Position numbers and translations under genes: made by a program. This document shows, one piece after another, positions 32,353 to 43,929 of a DNA stretch of 64,000 bases. Numbering within the stretch: position 1 is the first letter of the stretch; each line of letters opens with the position of its first letter. The notes under the pieces are model-generated. The model did no database searches. It saw only the letters and a program-made list of their open reading frames with translations, and was not told the DNA's origin. The stretch is from Malus domestica (taxonomy: Eukaryota; Streptophyta; Magnoliopsida; Rosales; Rosaceae): positions 10,114,001 to 10,178,000 of the forward strand of contig NC_091671.1 in the NCBI RefSeq assembly GCF_042453785.1, read 5' to 3'.

Positions 32353-34611
32353 ATGGCAGTCCTTGAGCTCCTCTCCCTCTTCTCTATTCTCTTCATCATC
32401 TCTCTTCTTCTGCGACCCTCTTTGCCTCCAAATCCCAAACCCTACTCCCTCCAAGCCCCGTTGCCCTACCCATCCTCGGCCACTTCCACCTCCTAAGCCC
32501 TCTCATCCACCAAACTTTCTACAAACTCTCCCTCCGGTTTGGTCCTTTATTCTCTCTTCGCCTTGGCTCCGTCCCATGCGTCGTCATTTCGTCACCAGAC
32601 CTCGCGAAAGATTTCCTCAAGACCCACGAGCACTCTTTCACATCCCGTTCTCAGTCCATTGCGATTGAGCCCCTCAGCTACAACTCCTCCTTTTCATTTG
32701 GACCCTATGGACCTTATCATAAATTCATCAAGAAGCTCAGCACGAATGAGTTTCTAAGCAGCCGTAGCGTCAGCAACTTTGCTTCAATTCGAACCCAAGA
32801 GTACCTTAGGTTTTTGAGGTTGTTGGCCAAGAAAGCTGAGAGCGGTGAAGCTGTTAATCTAACCGAGGAGTTACCAAAGCTTTCCAACAATGTGATCGCA
32901 AAAATGATGTTGGGGAATTCTAAGGGGTCTAGTGCTGAAGGCAGAGACGAGGAGGCTAGGCTTGTGGTGAGAGAGGTAACCAGGATTATTGGGGAGTTTA
33001 ACTGTCAGATTTTGTTTGGTTTTGCAAGAAGTTGGATTTTCAGGGATTTGGGAAGAGAATTGAAGACATTCGTAGGAGATTCGACGCGTTGGTGGAGAAG
33101 GTTATTTCAGAACGTGAACAACTGAGAAAGAAAAACATGAAAAATGGAGGAGGTAGTGGTGGCGAGGAGGTGAAGGATTTTCTTGACATTTTGCTTGATA
33201 TACTGGAAAAAGGGAGTGCTGAGAGTGAGGAGGTGGAATCTAAAAGAGTGCACATCAAGGTTTTAATCATTGTACGTAAAAATTCTTTTTCGTATGACTT
33301 TCAGTTTGTACCGGATCTTGAACGCCTGGCAATGATGGATTCAAACTCTCTCTCTCTATATATATGTCTTCCCCTTTTCTATCATGCATCCGTACCGGTT
33401 CTTATCAAGAACAATTGCACAGAGACGAGGCCTCGTCATTTTGCTCACAAGGTCTCCTTCCTCCGGCTGCTCTCCGATGACTGTGTCGTTGAAATCAAGG
33501 AAGTTGGCACGAAATGTTCAAGTCCGGAATAGTGGGTAGGAGGAATCTGATGCACAATTGCAATTTTACTCGGGCAATTGGATATTTCTTGGTGTCATTG
33601 AGTGTTCTTTGGTCTCTTTGCCAACAAAAATGGTTTTATCACATTTTAATTTCTAGGCGTTAAGAATTCTCTTTTATTACTTTTTAATTTTTAGAATATT
33701 GTTTTGTTTAGGTCTTCAAGGTCATTTTGCATGAAGTTAATTTTGTCAATATAAAAATTTTTCATATTAAAGTGGGTGAGGAAATAAGAGAATGGGACGT
33801 ACGTAGACATAACACCAAAGCTTAATTTTTTTCATAACGCCTTAGTGCCTTTTCCTATTATTTAGAGCTATATATAACAGATTGGTTACTTAACATTAAA
33901 GGGCTTTTATGAGAATAATGAAATTGGATTTTTCAGGAATTCTTCACGGCAGGTACAGATACAACCGCCATTTCAATGGAGTGGGCACTAGCAGATCTCA
34001 TCAACCACCCGAAGGAGCTGGAGAAAGCAAGGGAGGAGATTGATCGAGTCGCTGGGAAAAGACGGCTAGTCGTAGAATCAGACGGTCCAAACCTTCCATA
34101 CATACAAGCCATTATAAAAGAAACACTGAGACTGCACCCCTCTGTCCCTATGATCCCAAGAAAGAGTGTACAAAAGTGTAACATTGGGAACTATGTGATA
34201 CCGGAAAACACAATGCTATTTGTGAATGCTTGGGCCATCGGAAGGGACCCAAAGTATTGGGAAAATCCTTTGCACTTTTACCCTGAAAGATTCTTAGCAC
34301 CACTCAGTGGTGGAGGAGATGGAGCGCGTGCATTAGATCTTAGGGGGCAACATTTTCAGCTGCTTCCGTTTGGGACTGGGAGGAGGATATGCCCTGGTAT
34401 AAACCTAGCCCTGCAAATGCTGCCAGCTCTACTTGGTGCAATGGTTCAATGCTTTGATTGGAAAGTTGTTGGGGTAAATCAGAAGCATATGAACGGTGAT
34501 GATCGTGTTCTGGAAATGGATGAACGGCCAGGAATGGCAACTCCACGAGCCCATGATTTGATTTGTATTCCAGTGGTACGTTTTGAAGACTTTGATCCAA
34601 ATGAAGTTTGA
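32353..34611 (+). pseudogene. Cytochrome P450 CYP93B-like pseudogene, copy B
   Basis: Exon 1 (32353 to about 33270) aligns with copy A but has lost one base near 32415-32420, after about 22 codons, and another near 33003 (AACTGTCAG against AACTTGTCAG). The first loss shifts translation to a stop near 32494. Exon 2 (33937-34611) is fully open, 224 codons, with [17 protein letters not shown] and haem loop [10 protein letters not shown] intact. One extra codon lies near DDRVLEMD and the C-terminus differs (FEDFDPNEV). The splice sites are kept. The gene cannot make a full P450. An exon-2-only transcript is possible but would lack the membrane anchor and substrate-recognition regions 1-3. Confidence 0.9.
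33769..33784 (+). other. Empty site of the RTE composite
   Basis: Single copy of AAAGTGGGTGAGGAAA in the intron of copy B. It shows the pre-insertion state of the 8835-15304 block. Confidence 0.9.
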
Positions 34612-35400
34612 GGACTTGAAGTGGGTGTCAAACTTACATGGAAATGGATAAATAACACTACGTTATTTCTATTCCTATTTAAGTTTTCTTTTTTGAAGTA
34701 GTTTTATGATTAAGGCTTACTTAAGCCTCATGTACATTACATGAAGTCTCACTTTATTTCTACAGTTTGTCATGTCCCACTTTGTTTCCTGCACTTATCC
34801 ATTGTGTTTCACTTTACTCCGTTTCTTTAATTGGGTTAAAGAGACGTTAGTTTCGTTGATTTGACAAAGGCTCTTTGATTTTTTTTCAGTCAATTTTTAC
34901 ATTTGGAACATCTTAAACCACAAAAATTACCCTATGTGATTCTCAAATTTCCTTCTTAGCAACCCTAAACAATATTATCCCTAAAACTCACAATTTCTTC
35001 AATCTATCACTATATTCACAGTTGAAAAGATCGAAGGACCCCTACCATATTAATGAAATTGATGCTCAACCCAATCGACGGAATGGGGCACCGTGTGACA
35101 CGAAAAATAATTACAAAGGATAAAGTGAGACAGAATCAAATGTATGTTGTGAAGCGAAATTTTGTCTAGAGTATATAGGGGTACCAAAAAATAAGCTTTA
35201 ATAGTAAAATTAGTTATGTAATAAGGGTATACAAGGAAAAATCACATAGGGTGACATGTTACAATGAGAGAGCTATAGCTAAAGGATATTGTTTGGCTCC
35301 GTATAATTACATGTATCATACTCGAAATCATTCATTCTTTTAATAATTATCTGAAGATAATCTAAAAAGACAATTATTTTGGTTTGAAGTCCATTTAGTC
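34612..35400 (+). other. 3' flank of P450 copy B
   Basis: Aligns with 16177-16927. Only short indels and one private segment of about 50 bp (near 34906-34960) differ. No gene is seen. Confidence 0.55.
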
Positions 35401-35417
35401 ATATATATATATATATA
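35401..35417. repeat. (AT)n empty site of the pararetrovirus
   Basis: A short TA tract joins the left flank (CATTTAGTC) directly to the right flank (ACCACAACTTTTTAATAA). In copy A these two flanks are separated by the long TA tract and 7.9 kb of viral DNA. Confidence 0.92.
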
Positions 35418-38318
35418 ACCACAACTTTTTAATAATTTTTTATTCATGTATATTTTTTAGACTATATTTTGTAGACCATAATTTTAGATCAGCGGGTTTT
35501 GGAACCTTTGTCCACAACATGCATGAATAATTTGCACAGAAAGATGCACTACAAAGATGGTACGAACGGAGTCACACCCTAAAATGTACCAATGCAAATA
35601 ACACACATTTCACCATAGTAAATCCAACAAAATCACAAATCAATACATGCATCTCTAAAGAATTTAAATGACCGAGAGATAAGGGAACCGAGCTAATAAA
35701 TATTTAAATAACGAAGAGATGGGTGAACCACGGGAAGAAAAGTATGCTACCTTTTACTATAATTGGAACAAATTTAAAAATATCTCACCATCACACTGCC
35801 CAGAACTACGACTCTTAAGGAGAAGCTGAGAATTAAAGAGGTATTCTCCAGATGATTCTCAGAACATCCTTTTACAATTTTTCACCCAATATCTCCTATG
35901 TATGATTATAGGCCAATAACGAAAGGAAATACAGGCTAAAACACTCTTTAAATTGTTCCAACAATAGGGTAATAGGATTCACTAAATCATTAGAGATTGC
36001 AACAATGAGAGAGTATATAAGCTCACCAATGTTCCCCTCTACACGTAGAACAAAATATCTGCAAAACAAATAACAATCAGTCATTGTAGATACAAATCAA
36101 AATCTACACGTAAAACTTAATGTAAAGGAATCTTATTGAGAGTGATGTAGGCGCATGACGTTTTAACATGAGGAATCCAATAAAGATACGCTCCAGTTTA
36201 GTGAGAATTAGGATAAACCTGCAGCTATCAGTTACAGGTTTCCAGTAGATGAGGGTGCGCGAGCATATAGTTCACCTGCAAGGATACAACAGACCATCCT
36301 TCAATCTCACTGACAACAAACGTACCCTTTCCCCTCTCTGTCTATCTGAATTCCTTTCAAATGATAGACAAATACAACCACCATACATGAAATCACATTT
36401 TCACTTCTCCCAAGCACTAAAGCTGAAAAACAAAGTAGACTTCCAAAATCAAAATAGTTGATTTTACCAAACGAACAAAAACAGAAATGAAAACAAAGGG
36501 AATAACTTCAATCATAAATGGACTTAAAGAACTCAATTCAGTGTATTCATTAATCTTCTATCCTTTTTTCCCTCGATTTTCTCGGAAACCAAACAGAAAA
36601 TGAGAAATGAGTTAAACGCTATTCAAAAGGGAGAAAAGTGCGAATTCCCTATCACTCAATTTCTCATATCAAACAAACAAAATTAATCCAGACCCAAAAC
36701 AACATTAAACGTCAATGTTTAAACTTTACTGCCTTTTAGCTCTCTGAATTGACTCTCAAACCAAACACAGAAACTAAACCCAGTAAAAGAATTATCCATT
36801 TTTTAAAATCACTTGTCAATTCAACATGAAAAAAAAAAAAGGGAACAGAAACAGTCCTAATTACTCCACGACACTGCGCTTTTTTTGGTCTAGTAATGCT
36901 GCATACATGTAAAACTTAAAGCTCAAAAGTAGACATCCAAGAAAATTAAATCCTTCTGCAAGGGATACAACTATTAACAAAGATTTGGGAAATTTCAATT
37001 TTCTGAATGAAGCATCTTTTCTGAATGACAAACTCAGATCTTGGAAATAAACAATAATATTACTATAGGCAAAGAAAAAAGAAGAAAAATGAAAGCCGGT
37101 ATTATAGGTGGTCCGTGGAAATGACAAATTGCACTGCTATAAATCTCCGAATTGCTCATTGTCCACCATCCCCAACTCAAACTCAAATAGAGAGAGGCAC
37201 CACATGGGTTAGAAATTTAATATTAGCGTTCAACTGAACTTCTAGAATCCCCCAAAAAAAAAAATCCTATTTTGCTAAAGATACCCGAAACAGTGTTACA
37301 AAGCAATCCAAAACCCAATCAAATTAAAATCCCTAATATCAAATTTAAGAATCCCAATTAAACAAAAACTGACCTAATTAATTGGATATCCTCGATAGTA
37401 CTATTCTCTTTGTTCCAATCAACCAAGTTCTCCATTTCAAACTTCCCATCAAATATTTGACAGCAATACAACCAATAACAATAAAAAATTTAAACCAATC
37501 CAAACACTAAAACCCTTTTAATTTTCCATGTGTATTCAATGATTTGGTTCCTATAAAAATAGGAAATATGAAATAATTATTTGGAGATAGAATCACATAC
37601 AGAGCTAGCAGAGGAAGCAAGGAAGATATGCAAAAGCAAATTACGAGCTCATCATATTACAAAAGCTACATAAGCAAATTAAGAGATCCTCATATTTGGA
37701 GACAAACACACATATAAAGCTGCAAAAACAAATTATTATTGCCGACAAAATACTTACTGAAAAAAAAAAATCTCGTTTCTGAGTAATATAACCCAAACTC
37801 ATCTTATACAGCAATGAAGCATAGGACTGAGAAATTAGAGCCTAATTTCCAGTATCAGAAGAGTATGAATTATTCAACTTAACCGCTAATTTCGTTAACG
37901 AAGAATAAAATAGGCGCGAAATCCATACAATTTATACGTTACCATTTATTCAAGTTCTGGTAAGGTGTGCGACGGCGATGAGAAGGCAAGATGTGCAACG
38001 GAGATCAAATATACATGCCAACAACCAAAACCAAATGCAAGCAAAACCCATAAGAAAAACCCATCAATTAAAACCTAGCGCAAGGTAAATCATCAACCAA
38101 AACTAATAATTTATCAATTGCAGTAATTAGGTTAAGCCCACATTGACATTTTACCCAGAAAAGTTACCTTACACTGGGCGGCCTCCCGGGCATTTCATGT
38201 TCAAACTCCGGGCACTTCATTGGTTGGTGGAAATACCAACGGAGATGATAAGGAGGGGTGAACGACGGAGATCGCAAAGCAAGGATTGAAGAGGTAACGA
38301 AACAGAGATGGTCAATCG
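35418..38318 (-). other. Duplicated tail in unit B
   Basis: Counterpart of 24840-27774, with the same possible minus-strand splice features. The frame at about 36056-35896 is kept with few changes. The frame around 37190-37130 carries a TAG stop that unit A lacks. No protein family is recognised. Confidence 0.35.
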
Positions 38319-38999
38319 CGTTGCACCTCAACCTACACCTCTCTCTCTATAGCCTTCCCCTCAACCTCACCACCCTGGACAACCATACCTCCCCCCTCTC
38401 TCTCTGTAGCAAACTCGCGTCCCTATCCCAGAACCTTACCCCAAATCGATCACGACCGCACCCACCCTCTCACCTTCTCTCCCTGTAATCCCGCACCCAA
38501 ACGGCACTCTGTCCACCTGGAACCCCTCCCATCAACCCTTTCTCTACCTGCAACTAGGCCTGGCAAACGGGTCGTGTTTGTCGTGTTCGTATCGTTTTCG
38601 TGTAACACTTGTTATTTTAACGGGTCGTATCGTGTCACACCCGTTATTACCCGTTAAGAAAAATATAATTTTTTTCTTAAATTTGCACATACCACACATT
38701 GCCACATAAATATTATTTCAAAACATTAAAACACATTTTTCGTTTAAGTACTACATCTACACTCGAAAATAAGAGCCTAATAAACAAACATCCATACACT
38801 ACTAGTCTATTACAAAATATTAAATGTGCAAGGATATGCAAAATGAAAGAGTTTTTGTTTTCAAGGTTGTGAAGCCTTTCTTAAAAGTTTAAATCTTACC
38901 AATGGAACTCAAAGCTTTCATTTTATTCCCTTTACAAAATCCTCAATTTTCATCGATCATCAAGACATAAAATTTTGTGGTATCCACTTCTGTAAATAT
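38319..38999. other. Unit B boundary, C/T-rich relic and start of a repeat
   Basis: 38319-38555 is pyrimidine-rich with a leucine- and proline-rich + strand frame that might be a gene relic, but no family can be named. From about 38563 CTGGCAAACGGGTCGTGTT begins a sequence of a kind widely repeated in plant genomes. I see no gene. Confidence 0.35.
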
Positions 39000-39930
39000 T
39001 TTAAACTGACGATTAAATTAGTTCATTGAATTCATATATGACCAAGGAGTGTAGTTGTAAAAAATCATCAAAATCGGAGTTAAAATAACCGTTAAATTGT
39101 GATTTTTCGTTTATAACCGTCGAAAAGTTTTGTCCCGTTACTTGATCTCTTAATGTTTGTTTTTTGCAATTTTTGGCATATACGATCTTGAAGTATATAC
39201 AAACATGTTTGACGGGTTGGATTGCTGAAACTAGTTTCGTAGAATGCGTATCCCATCAAAACAATAGATTCACTAACACTTAAGAGTTTATTCATACTTT
39301 CATTAAGTATAACATAAGATTTTGTGGTATCCACTAGTGTAAATATTTTAAATTGAAGATCGAGTTCATTCACTGTATTCATATAGGGTCAAGGAGTGTA
39401 GTTGTAAAAAATCATCAAAATCGGAGTTAAAATAACCGTTAAATCGTGATTTTTTGTTGATAACTGTCGAAAAGTTTTGTCCCGGTACTTGATCTCTGAA
39501 TGTTTGTTTTTTGCAATTTTTGGCGTATGCCATCTTGAAGCATATACAAACAAGTTTGATGATTGGATCGTTGAAATTAGTTTTGTAGAATGCGTATCCC
39601 ATCAAAATGATGGATTCACTAACACTTAAGAGTTTATTTATACTTTCATTAAGTATAACATAATATTTTGTGGTATCCACTAGTGTAAATATTTTAAATT
39701 GAAGATCAAGTTCATTCATTGTATTCATATAGGGTCAAGGAGTGTAGCAGTAAAAAATCATCAAAATTGAAGTTCAAATAACCGTTAAATCGTGATTTTT
39801 TGTTGATAACCGTCGAAAAGTTACTTGATCTCTTAATGTTTGTTTTTTACGATTTTTGGTGTATGGGATCTTGAAGCATATACAAACAAGTTTGGTGGTT
39901 GGATCATTCAAATTAGTTTCGTAGAATGCG
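39000..39930. repeat. Three tandem repeats of about 345 bp
   Basis: The units begin near 39020, 39364 and 39710 at GTTCATT...GTATTCATAT-like phrases and share GGAGTTAAAATAACCGTTAAAT, GTCGAAAAGTTTTG and ACTAACACTTAAGAG. The third is shortened at its right end by the LTR that starts at 39933. Open frames on the - strand within the units are repeats of each other and not genes. Confidence 0.85.
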
Positions 39931-39932
39931 TA

Positions 39933-40860
39933 TGTAAACATCGAAATTTCGGTAAATAAATGTTGACCGATATATCAAAGTTTCAACACTCATGTATTAC
40001 ATGAATTTTACACGTAGCGTGTGTCTAAACAAAAAATCGAAATAAGTTGGAAAAGTCATCAAACAGGACACGTGTCAACACCTGGCATAAATGACTTATT
40101 TCATCTGGAATGTTATATTCAAAATTAGGCCTTGGAAAATTCTATAAATAGAAGCCAATTTCATTCATTTCATGGGACCAATTCCTATTACACCAAAACC
40201 TTGAAGCTCTGAAGCTCTGAAACTCTGAAGCTCTCAAGCATCCAAGTTCCCGAATAATCAAGAAAGCCTTCTTCGTTCTTCGTTCATCGTTCTTCCAAGA
40301 TCAAGCCCCGACGGCCCTTGGATCAACAATCATCCACCTTCAAGATCAAGCCCCGACGGCCCCTTTGAAGAACTTCCACCAATTCAAGATCAAGCCCCGA
40401 CGGCCTTTGAAGAAAGTGTTCATCATTCATCATCCGTTCATCTTAAGATCAAGCCCCAACGACCCTTTGGATCAACAACGTCGACAAATCCACACATCCA
40501 ACCGTCCTTTAAGATCAAAGCCCAAAAGCCCTTGAAGTTCCGTTCATCACCGTTATTCAAGATCAAGCCTTAACTGCCCTTGAAGAAACGCTCATCCTCA
40601 AGATCAAGCCCCAACGGCTCCTTGAAGATCCGCTCAAATCCACCTTCAAGATCAAGCCCACGGCCTTTGAAGAACGTTCATCCTTAGATCAAGCCCAACG
40701 GCCCTTTGGATCAATCATACATCCACAAATCAACACCTTACGGAGATCGAATCAGAGGATCAAATTTGAGAAAGATTGTAACCCAAAATCATCAAATACA
40801 AATATTATTTTGTGCACGTTGTTCTTGTCTCTTTCCTTTCAGGAAATTTTCGTGTTCACA
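39933..40860 (+). mobile_element. LTR of a Ty3/gypsy element
   Basis: Runs from TGTAAACATCGAAATTTCGG to CGTGTTCACA, about 928 bp, with TATA-type CTATAAATA near 40142-40150. It is followed at 40863 by TTTGGCACGCCTGG, a typical start of the leader or primer site in these elements. The partner 3' LTR is not in the window. Confidence 0.75.
40299..40720 (+). repeat. Minisatellite in the LTR transcribed part
   Basis: About ten imperfect copies of AAGATCAAGCCCCGACGGCC, spaced 25-60 bp apart with CTTTGAAGAA and CATCC linkers. They lie downstream of the LTR TATA box, so they would be at the start of the element's RNA. Confidence 0.85.
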
Positions 40861-40940
40861 AATTTGGCACGCCTGGTGAGATTATCTTTACCTCTCATCT
40901 CTTTCTCCGTTCAAGAAATTTAAGCACACTTCCAAAATCA

Positions 40941-41645
40941 ATGGCATCAAAGAAGGCTCAAGCTGTTCCCATAACCGGCACAAAGAACAAGAGCGTCATC
41001 GTCAAGTGGTGTCACTTTGGGCATCACGACTCGAAGCAAGGCAAGAGCTACTTCCGCCGCCTCTTTCACCTTTGCATCAACTCTGCCAAGGGAACAAGAG
41101 CACCCAAGGCACGAGCTGTGATCACCTTAGCCTTACTAAGGGCACCAAGGAGGAAAGCCCAAGGAAATACTCCGAATCCATGCTCTCTAATGCCGATTCA
41201 AGCGACAGTTCAGCCATCCAAGTCATGACCACTGGAGCAACTTCAATCGATGAGCAGCAGGCTCAAATGAATGAAGCAATTGCAAGGCTAACCCGAACTG
41301 TGGAAGAAAAAGACTTGCAAATTGCAGCACTAGTCAACCGACTGGAAGCACATGACGGCGAGAAACCCGACCCAGAGGATGATCCACTAAAGAGAGGAGC
41401 TGGCGGAGAAGAGGAGCCTCCAGTGAAGAAAATCGATGTGAATCCGGAGCCAGACCAAGCAATGGCACTCATGGGATCTCTTTCTATCCAGCAGCTGCAA
41501 AAGATGATCACCAACACCATCAAGGCACAGTACGAAGGGAGCTCTCATGCCTCCACGTTGTACTCAAAGCCTTACTCCAGGAAGATCGACGCCTTAAAAA
41601 TGTCGAGGGGCTATCAACCATCGAAGTTTATCAAACCCGCACCAA
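40941..41645 (+). pseudogene. Ty3/gypsy gag N-terminal fragment
   Basis: Starts MASKKAQAVPITGTKNKS in one frame. The rest continues in another frame (ESMLSNADSS, then MNEAIARLTRTVEEKDLQIAAL, a coiled-coil segment, and SIQQLQKMITNTIKAQYEG), so one frameshift lies near 41080-41150. It breaks off after SRGYQPSKF, before the main gag (retrotrans_gag) domain, where a SINE-like sequence begins. It is a 5' end of a gypsy element only. Confidence 0.8.
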
Positions 41646-41760
41646 GATACATAGTCATAATAATTTACTTCGAATTCGATTTTGAATAGAATCGAACATA
41701 AGACCTCTCACTTACAACTAAATAGGAATACTAAAAGACCGTAGTGCTAAGTGACACAAA
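41646..41760 (-). mobile_element. Degenerate tRNA-derived SINE
   Basis: On the - strand the phrases CACTTAGCACTACGGTC, GTAAGTGAGAGGTC and ATGTTCGATTC (pol III box B-like) occur in the same order as in the better copy at 52675-52850. It abuts the broken gag fragment. Confidence 0.55.
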
Positions 41761-42640
41761 CAAGTAAACACTTAAAATGCCGATATGGCATGAAAATTAA
41801 TAAATGGCCTAAGACGCTCATATATGTCAAGGCTTTGCATTATTGGATCGAAACGCTATGTGCCTACGTAAGTTGATCGCTCGCTCAAATTTGACTCGAT
41901 TATTAATCTCTTCAAAGCGAGACATATTGTGGACCCGAAGACACACTCCATTATTTGGTACAACCTCAACCTTACCACACAATCCTGTGCTATTTAATAA
42001 GTTGCTCGTTTAACTTGGAAAATATTTTATTTAATTAAGATTTGATTTGATTTGACTTTAGCTTTTCTTGTCTCGTGGATAAATGTTTGATTTTATTTAT
42101 TTTGTAATATTGCTTCTTTGTAATTTTATTAAAATCTCGTTATTGAGAAAATAAAGTATTGAAGTTGCATTTAAGTTTGTAAGATTAATCAAGGATTCCG
42201 AAGCATTTAAGTTTGTGAGATTAATCGAGGATTCTGAAATTTACACTAAGCCCTTTATTTTCAACTTCACTCATTTCGTCGATCTCTTCAAAATTAGACA
42301 ACATATTGTGGAACCAACTAAAAACATACTCCGTCATTCAGTACAACATCAACTGTACCACACAATCAATTACAACAAACCCTAGACCCAGCATCTCGGT
42401 GAACGTCCTCACAGAGACAGTACCCCTTTATATATCCTTACCTTCTGTCTATAATGTCAAAAGCAACTGTATATTCCTTTCACTCTGATCTAATCTAAGA
42501 GCGGCGCAGCAGATCACTAAGTTGAATAATTACTTAAAATTAGTATTTAGTTGCAAAATCGGTTATTCAATACAAAGTCCACTGATAAAAACTTAAAAAA
42601 CTCTTTTTTTTTCTTTTTTTTTTTATAAGAAACTACGATT
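41761..42640 (+). repeat. Dispersed repeat shared with 53.9-54.35 kb
   Basis: 41930-42240 and 54060-54350 share AAATTTGATTTGATTTG-like, TTTGTAATTTTATTAAAA-like, and TTTAAGTTTGTRAGATTAAT phrases in the same order and orientation. The family is not identified; it may be a decayed LTR. A smaller internal repeat (ATTAATCGAGGATTC) lies at 42185 and 42222. No gene is seen. Confidence 0.55.
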
Positions 42641-42794
42641 TCATGATTTAGATTGAATATGTACAACATTAAAAATCTTGCCGGGATTTCAACCCGGTCG
42701 AAGGAAAATGAGCGTTCCGCATCAATACAACTTACAATTAATTTATATTCTCAACGAAAAGGTCTAAGATTACATAGAGAGGTTCCTCAAACCA

Positions 42795-42980
42795 AGTCAC
42801 CAGAGAGTGTTGGGTTAAACCAACCTAGCCAAGCGATGCACCACCTTGTCGAGGTCCGTCGTCCGTAAGACCTTATTCAAGATCTGTCTTGTATCATCAA
42901 GAATATGTCCGACTGGGGAAGAGTCCTTCCAACCTTGTGAGATAGAGCACTAATGACCAAAAGAACATCACCTTCAAGTT
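42795..42980 (-). pseudogene. Unidentified gene fragment
   Basis: On the - strand one frame reads ELEGDVLLVISALSHKVGRTL and continues IFLMIQDRS to a stop. The neighbouring frame then gives NKVLRTTDLDKVVHRLARLV, which looks like the continuation after a frameshift. The composition looks protein-coding, but I cannot name the family. There is no start, no intron context and no partner exons nearby, so it is probably a captured or decayed gene piece. Confidence 0.35.
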
Positions 42981-43889
42981 CCAGCAGTGGGAACCTCTGC
43001 TGCTGTGCACTTAAAAAAACTCTTAACAGCCTTAATTAATCTGGACTCTAACAACCTTAAACTAAATCCGAGATGTCATTCTTATTGATTTTTTGTTTGT
43101 TTGTTTGTTTTGTATATGTATTGATGAGAAACGGAATTTCATGAGAAAAATAACAAAAAATGACCATAGCTCCCCAATAATCGAAAATAATATACAGGTG
43201 ATGCCTGAGTTTTGGCTGCACTGCACCGGCAAATCTGTGTGGAAACGAGAATCCATAGCAAATCCTCTGGACAAGGAGCTTTCCTTGACAATTCACGTGA
43301 CTATTTACTTACGTTTAGGATTAGGTCATCTCTATGAATGGAGGAATAAAGCAACGTTGCTCGTACTATGTGTTAGCATTTCAAAACGTTTTTTCAATGT
43401 ATGCATACCTTGGGTTATAATATTATTTTTTTGTCAACGCCTGGGGTTATAATATATTTTGGTTTAGTTTTGGTTATGCCTCCTGTTTTTTTTTTTTTTG
43501 ACACTTATGCCTCGTGTTGGTTATTTTAATTATTTTATTTTATTTTATGATAAAGATTCAAACTTATTACTTTACTTCTATTAATATCTAAAAAGTTGTG
43601 TTTCATTTGAATAGTCATGATCCTTTTTTAACGGCTTGACAATAAAAAAACAAAAAAAAAAACTCCTTTTTGAACGGGTATGGAGAGTTCTTTAAATAAG
43701 AAATCTCAATTTTCAAATCTTACAATCTTGTTGGTAATACCTGCACGCAAGCATATTGTAGAGAGACGTCTACGGCTTTAGGCCAACGACATCACGCTTC
43801 TCTTTGGTTTACAAACAAGATTTTCCAATTCTATTATTCTCATTTAATTTTCATATATCTGATAGTGTTATATATTCAATTTTTTATAT

Positions 43890-43927
<38 letters not shown>
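42981..43927. other. AT-rich intergenic DNA ending in (TA)n
   Basis: No gene is supported. A TA microsatellite (about 43895-43927) forms the left border of the solo LTR that follows. Confidence 0.45.

Positions 43928-43929
<2 letters not shown>

Larger units (their letters stand above)
27847..38318 (+). repeat. Tandem segmental duplication, unit B
   Basis: Second copy of the unit described at 6247. It contains a dead P450 and unoccupied sites for the RTE composite and for the pararetrovirus. Its private changes are a Ty3/gypsy fragment (28284-29673), a tandem array (31190-32060) between the upstream block and the P450, and an intron segment at about 33515-33728 that copy A lacks. Confidence 0.9.

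Noticed and set aside
39092..39728. Two similar minus-strand frames of 96 and 120 codons
   Set aside because: They are the same part of consecutive 345-bp tandem repeats and have no domain.
42676..42710. Possible tRNA gene (T-arm-like CCGGGATTTCAACCCGG)
   Set aside because: Only a T-arm-like hairpin is present on the minus strand. No acceptor stem pairing or anticodon arm could be found.
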